Source: Fodinibacter sp963800505 (GTDB lineage Bacteria > Actinomycetota > Actinomycetes > Actinomycetales > Dermatophilaceae). From it: a DNA stretch of 64,000 bases. Positions 61,685 through 64,000 of the stretch are shown here, piece after piece. The translations under genes were made by a program, and so were the position numbers. Within the stretch, counting starts at the first letter, position 1, and every line of letters begins with the position of its first letter. Where the stretch lies: NCBI GenBank assembly GCA_963800505.1, contig CAWDBL010000013.1:1-64000 (forward strand). Direction: 5' to 3'. The notes under the pieces are model-generated. The model ran no database searches, was not told the DNA's origin, and saw only the letters and a program-made list of their open reading frames with translations.

Positions 61685-63394
61685 GTGACCGCCACGCTCG
61701 TCGAGAGTGCCGCACTGCGCGTGCGGCACAGCCCTCTGGTGCCCGCGCTCGGGCGACCGGAGCGACCGCTCGACCGCGTGCTGTCCGGCGTGGGGCTCAC
61801 CACCGCCACGTGGTTCTTCGCCGCCTCCCTCGTGCCGTCCCTCCTCCCGCGCGCCGCCTGGCTGCAGGGGCTGGTCTCCGGTGTCACCGTGGCCGTCGGC
61901 TACGGGCTGGGCGCGGGCACCGCGGCACTGTGGCGCTACCTCGGCATCCCCGGGTTGCGGGGCCGTGCGCGCACCGTCGCGCTGTGGGCGCTCGTCGGCA
62001 TCGGCGTGTGGGGTGCGGTCTGGAACGGCTGGCGACTCGTGGGCTGGCAGAACGAGATTCGCGCGATGTTCGGGATGCCGCCCACCTCACCACTCATCTG
62101 GCCGGTGGTCGTGACGGTGACCGTGGTGGTCGCCCTCCTGCTCCTCCTCGCAGGTCGCGGCGTGCGGCTGCTCGCCAGCACGGCCGTGCGGTGGCTCGGG
62201 AGACGGCTACCGCCACGCCTGTCGATCGTGCTCGGCACCGGGCTCGTCGTGGCGCTGTTCTGGGGTCTGTGGACGGGCGTCATCGTCAACGGGTTCTTCG
62301 CCGGGGCCAACGCGATCTTCGCCCCCCAGGACACCACCGGCTCGCACAGCACCAGCTACCCGGCCTCGCCCGAACGGTCCGGCTCGACGGCGTCCCTCGC
62401 GGCGTGGAAGGACCTCGGCTACTACGGGCGCTCCTTCGTGCGCGGCGGCCCGACCGTCGCGCAGCTGGAGAGCGTCAACGGCCCCGGCGCCAAGCAGCCG
62501 ATCCGGGTCTATGCGGGCCTGCAGAGCGCCGACACGGTGCAGGGTCGGGCCGACCTCGTGCTCGCCGAGCTCAAGCGCACCCAGGCCTTCGACCGCAAGG
62601 TACTCGTCGTGGCGACCACCACCGGCATGGGATTCCTCGACGACAGGGGCACCGACCCGCTCGAGTACCTCTGGAACGGCGACACCGCGATCGCCGGGGT
62701 GCAGTACTCCTACCTGCCGAGCTGGATCTCGGTGCTCGCCGACCAGGAGGCCGTCGTCGACACCTCGCGCACGGTCTTCGAGACCGTTCGCGGGTACTGG
62801 GCGACGCTGCCCGAGGGCGAACGGCCCGAGCTCTACCTCTACGGGCTCTCGCTGGGCTCGATGGGGGTCGAGAGCGTGCTGGGCTCGGTCAACCTCGTCA
62901 ACGAGCCCGTCGACGGGGCGCTCATGGTCGGGCCGCCGTTCGTCAACCCGATGCACCGCAGTCTCGAGGCCGACCGCGACGCGGGCTCGCCGGCATCCCT
63001 GCCGGTCTACGAAGAGGGGCGCACGGTGCGGTTCACCGACGAGCGGACCTCGCTCGAACCGGTCGCCGGAAGGTGGGGGCCGACCAGGGTCGCCTACCTC
63101 CAGCACGCGTCCGACCCGGTGGTGTTCTTCTCCAGCGACCTGGCCTTCGACCGGCCGGCCTGGCTGGATGACGGCCAGCGGGGCCCGGACGTCTCGCCCA
63201 CCATGGGCTGGGTGCCGCTGGTGACGATGTGGCAGGTGCTGCTCGACATGCCGGGCGCCGGGAACGTGCCGACCGGGTACGGGCACATGTACTCGGCCCG
63301 CGCCAACCTGCGCGCCTGGGCCGCCGTCACCGACCCCCCCAACTGGTCCGCCGACAAGGCCGCCACCATCGACGCGGCGATCGGACGCACGTGA
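61685..63394 (+). CDS. membrane alpha/beta-hydrolase (PF10081/PF15420 type)
   Basis: A 569-residue protein. There are four membrane segments in the first 215 residues (for example TATWFFAASLVPSLLPRAAW, GLVSGVTVAVGYGLGAGTAA). A large extracytoplasmic alpha/beta-hydrolase domain follows, with nucleophile elbow YGLSLGSMGVES near residue 395, a YLQHASDPVVFF segment likely to hold the acid, and GYGHMY near 535 for the histidine. This combination is a recognised actinobacterial family of unknown substrate, perhaps a cell-envelope ester. GTG 61685 follows AAGGAG. It overlaps the next gene by GTGA. Confidence 0.85.
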   Translation: MTATLVESAALRVRHSPLVPALGRPERPLDRVLSGVGLTTATWFFAASLVPSLLPRAAWLQGLVSGVTVAVGYGLGAGTAALWRYLGIPGLRGRARTVALWALVGIGVWGAVWNGWRLVGWQNEIRAMFGMPPTSPLIWPVVVTVTVVVALLLLLAGRGVRLLASTAVRWLGRRLPPRLSIVLGTGLVVALFWGLWTGVIVNGFFAGANAIFAPQDTTGSHSTSYPASPERSGSTASLAAWKDLGYYGRSFVRGGPTVAQLESVNGPGAKQPIRVYAGLQSADTVQGRADLVLAELKRTQAFDRKVLVVATTTGMGFLDDRGTDPLEYLWNGDTAIAGVQYSYLPSWISVLADQEAVVDTSRTVFETVRGYWATLPEGERPELYLYGLSLGSMGVESVLGSVNLVNEPVDGALMVGPPFVNPMHRSLEADRDAGSPASLPVYEEGRTVRFTDERTSLEPVAGRWGPTRVAYLQHASDPVVFFSSDLAFDRPAWLDDGQRGPDVSPTMGWVPLVTMWQVLLDMPGAGNVPTGYGHMYSARANLRAWAAVTDPPNWSADKAATIDAAIGRT

Positions 63395-63684
63395 CCGCGG
63401 GCGCCGGGGTTGGTCCCCTCGACGTGCGTTTCGAGGCGGTCCTCGAGCGCAGCGCGGCGAAGGGCGGCTGGACCTACGTCGTCTGGCCGCGGTCGGCCGA
63501 GTTCTTCGGCACCCGCGGCCTGGTGAAGGTTGCAGCGACCGTCGACGGGATGCCGGTGCGCACCTCGTTCATGGCGCTGGGCGACGGGCGGCACAAGCTG
63601 CCGGTGACGGCCGACGTGCGCCGCAGCATCGGCAAGGATGCCGGTGACACGGTCACGGTGGTGCTCACCGAGCGCCTCGGCTGA
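63391..63684 (+). CDS. DUF1905 domain protein
   Basis: A 97-residue beta-barrel protein of the DUF1905 family (PF08922). FEAVLERSAAKGGWTYVVWP, FGTRGLVKVAATVDGMPVRT, FMALGDGRHKLPVTADVRRS and AGDTVTVVLTER follow the family pattern closely. GTG 63391 overlaps the stop of the hydrolase gene, so the two are translationally coupled. Function unknown. Confidence 0.85.
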   Translation: MTAGAGVGPLDVRFEAVLERSAAKGGWTYVVWPRSAEFFGTRGLVKVAATVDGMPVRTSFMALGDGRHKLPVTADVRRSIGKDAGDTVTVVLTERLG

Positions 63685-63696
63685 AATCCCGACTTC

Positions 63697-63745
63697 TTGC
63701 GGATCGGCCACCTCCCGGGCCCGCTGTTCTGGTGAGAATCCGCAA
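63697..63745. terminator. inverted repeat after DUF1905 gene
   Basis: TTGCGGAT (63697-63704) and ATCCGCAA (63738-63745) pair perfectly, with CCACC/GGTG adding to the stem and CCCGGGCC in the loop. It starts 13 bp after the stop codon, so termination is a reasonable role. A binding site for the next gene's regulator is the alternative. Confidence 0.4.
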
Positions 63746-63838
63746 TCTGTCGCCGTTCGTCGGGTCGCTGCTGCCGCTGGCAGGTCGGCCGTGGACAGGC
63801 CGTTTACCCGGAAGCCGGGCGCGCGGTTCACTGGCCCG

Positions 63839-64000
63839 GTGAGCTCCGGCGACGCACAGAGGCGTCCGGCCCGGCCGCGCGGGCCGGGGCCGGCGGCGAC
63901 CGCGCCGGCATCCGGCGTGCGGTCGCTGGTGGCCGAGTCGTGGCTGCGCTCGTCGGCGGCGGGGGTCGACCCCGAGGCCCACCTGGCGCCGGTGCTGCTG
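63839..64000 (+). CDS. HTH/GAF-type transcriptional regulator, N-terminal part
   Basis: The gene runs off the window and 54 codons are visible. After a Pro/Arg-rich leader, RSLVAESWLRSSAAGVDPEA with HLAPVLL matches the opening helix of actinobacterial GAF-domain regulators of the sigma-54-activator-like, Fis-HTH type. GTG 63839 is a possible start; GTG 63791 is in the same frame and would add 16 residues. Confidence 0.55.
   Translation, partial: MSSGDAQRRPARPRGPGPAATAPASGVRSLVAESWLRSSAAGVDPEAHLAPVLL

Overview
The window is high-GC DNA with strong third-position GC bias, from an actinobacterium. I infer the order Micrococcales, perhaps an Intrasporangiaceae-like genus. The support is a DUF222/HNH gene, an ECF42-type sigma factor with a DGPF partner, large LuxR-type ATPases, a HelR-type RNA polymerase helicase with an upstream rifamycin-associated element, and many leaderless starts (TANNNT, 6-7 nt, then ATG/GTG). 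No rRNA, tRNA or CRISPR was seen.

Layout. (1) 1-6.4 kb is compact housekeeping-like DNA: end of an AI-2E family permease, fructosamine-kinase-like gene, GAF-ANTAR regulator, App1-type phosphatase, Fpg/Nei glycosylase, rhodanese, an internally shortened ZIP transporter and an AAA+ ATPase. (2) About 6.4-33.7 kb is an accessory region with less extreme base composition. It holds short repeats, a frameshifted IS110 transposase, two tandem VapBC modules, a sulfatase, a phospholipase-C-like protein, a small-protein/coiled-coil membrane pair, and many relics (YoeB, HicB, a SigE-like sigma factor and its partner, DUF2716, several unassigned fragments). Its most distinctive content is two modules of the same plan: a large ATPase-LuxR regulator next to a large protein with IPT/TIG domains and no signal peptide. 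The second also carries a long collagen-like glycine-rich segment. (3) 33.7-40.8 kb: SAM methyltransferase, a TetR/membrane-protein divergent pair with an operator-like palindrome, helR with its element, and a UvrA-like ABC protein. (4) 40.8-45.8 kb is a three-gene operon: ATPase/HTH regulator, FAD oxidoreductase, and a membrane-anchored NNMT/PNMT-like methyltransferase. (5) 45.9-49.5 kb: two-component system coupled to an ABC-2 exporter. (6) 49.5-64 kb: MarR, DUF2306, lipoprotein hydrolase, phosphoesterase, ECF42 sigma/YCII pair, DUF222/HNH, haloperoxidase-like PAP2 protein, a fourth LuxR ATPase, GNAT, hemerythrin, membrane alpha/beta hydrolase, DUF1905 protein and the start of an HTH/GAF-type regulator.

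The best candidates for something new are the paired regulator/IPT modules and the membrane-tethered methyltransferase operon. Family names rest on motifs recognised by eye; no search was run.
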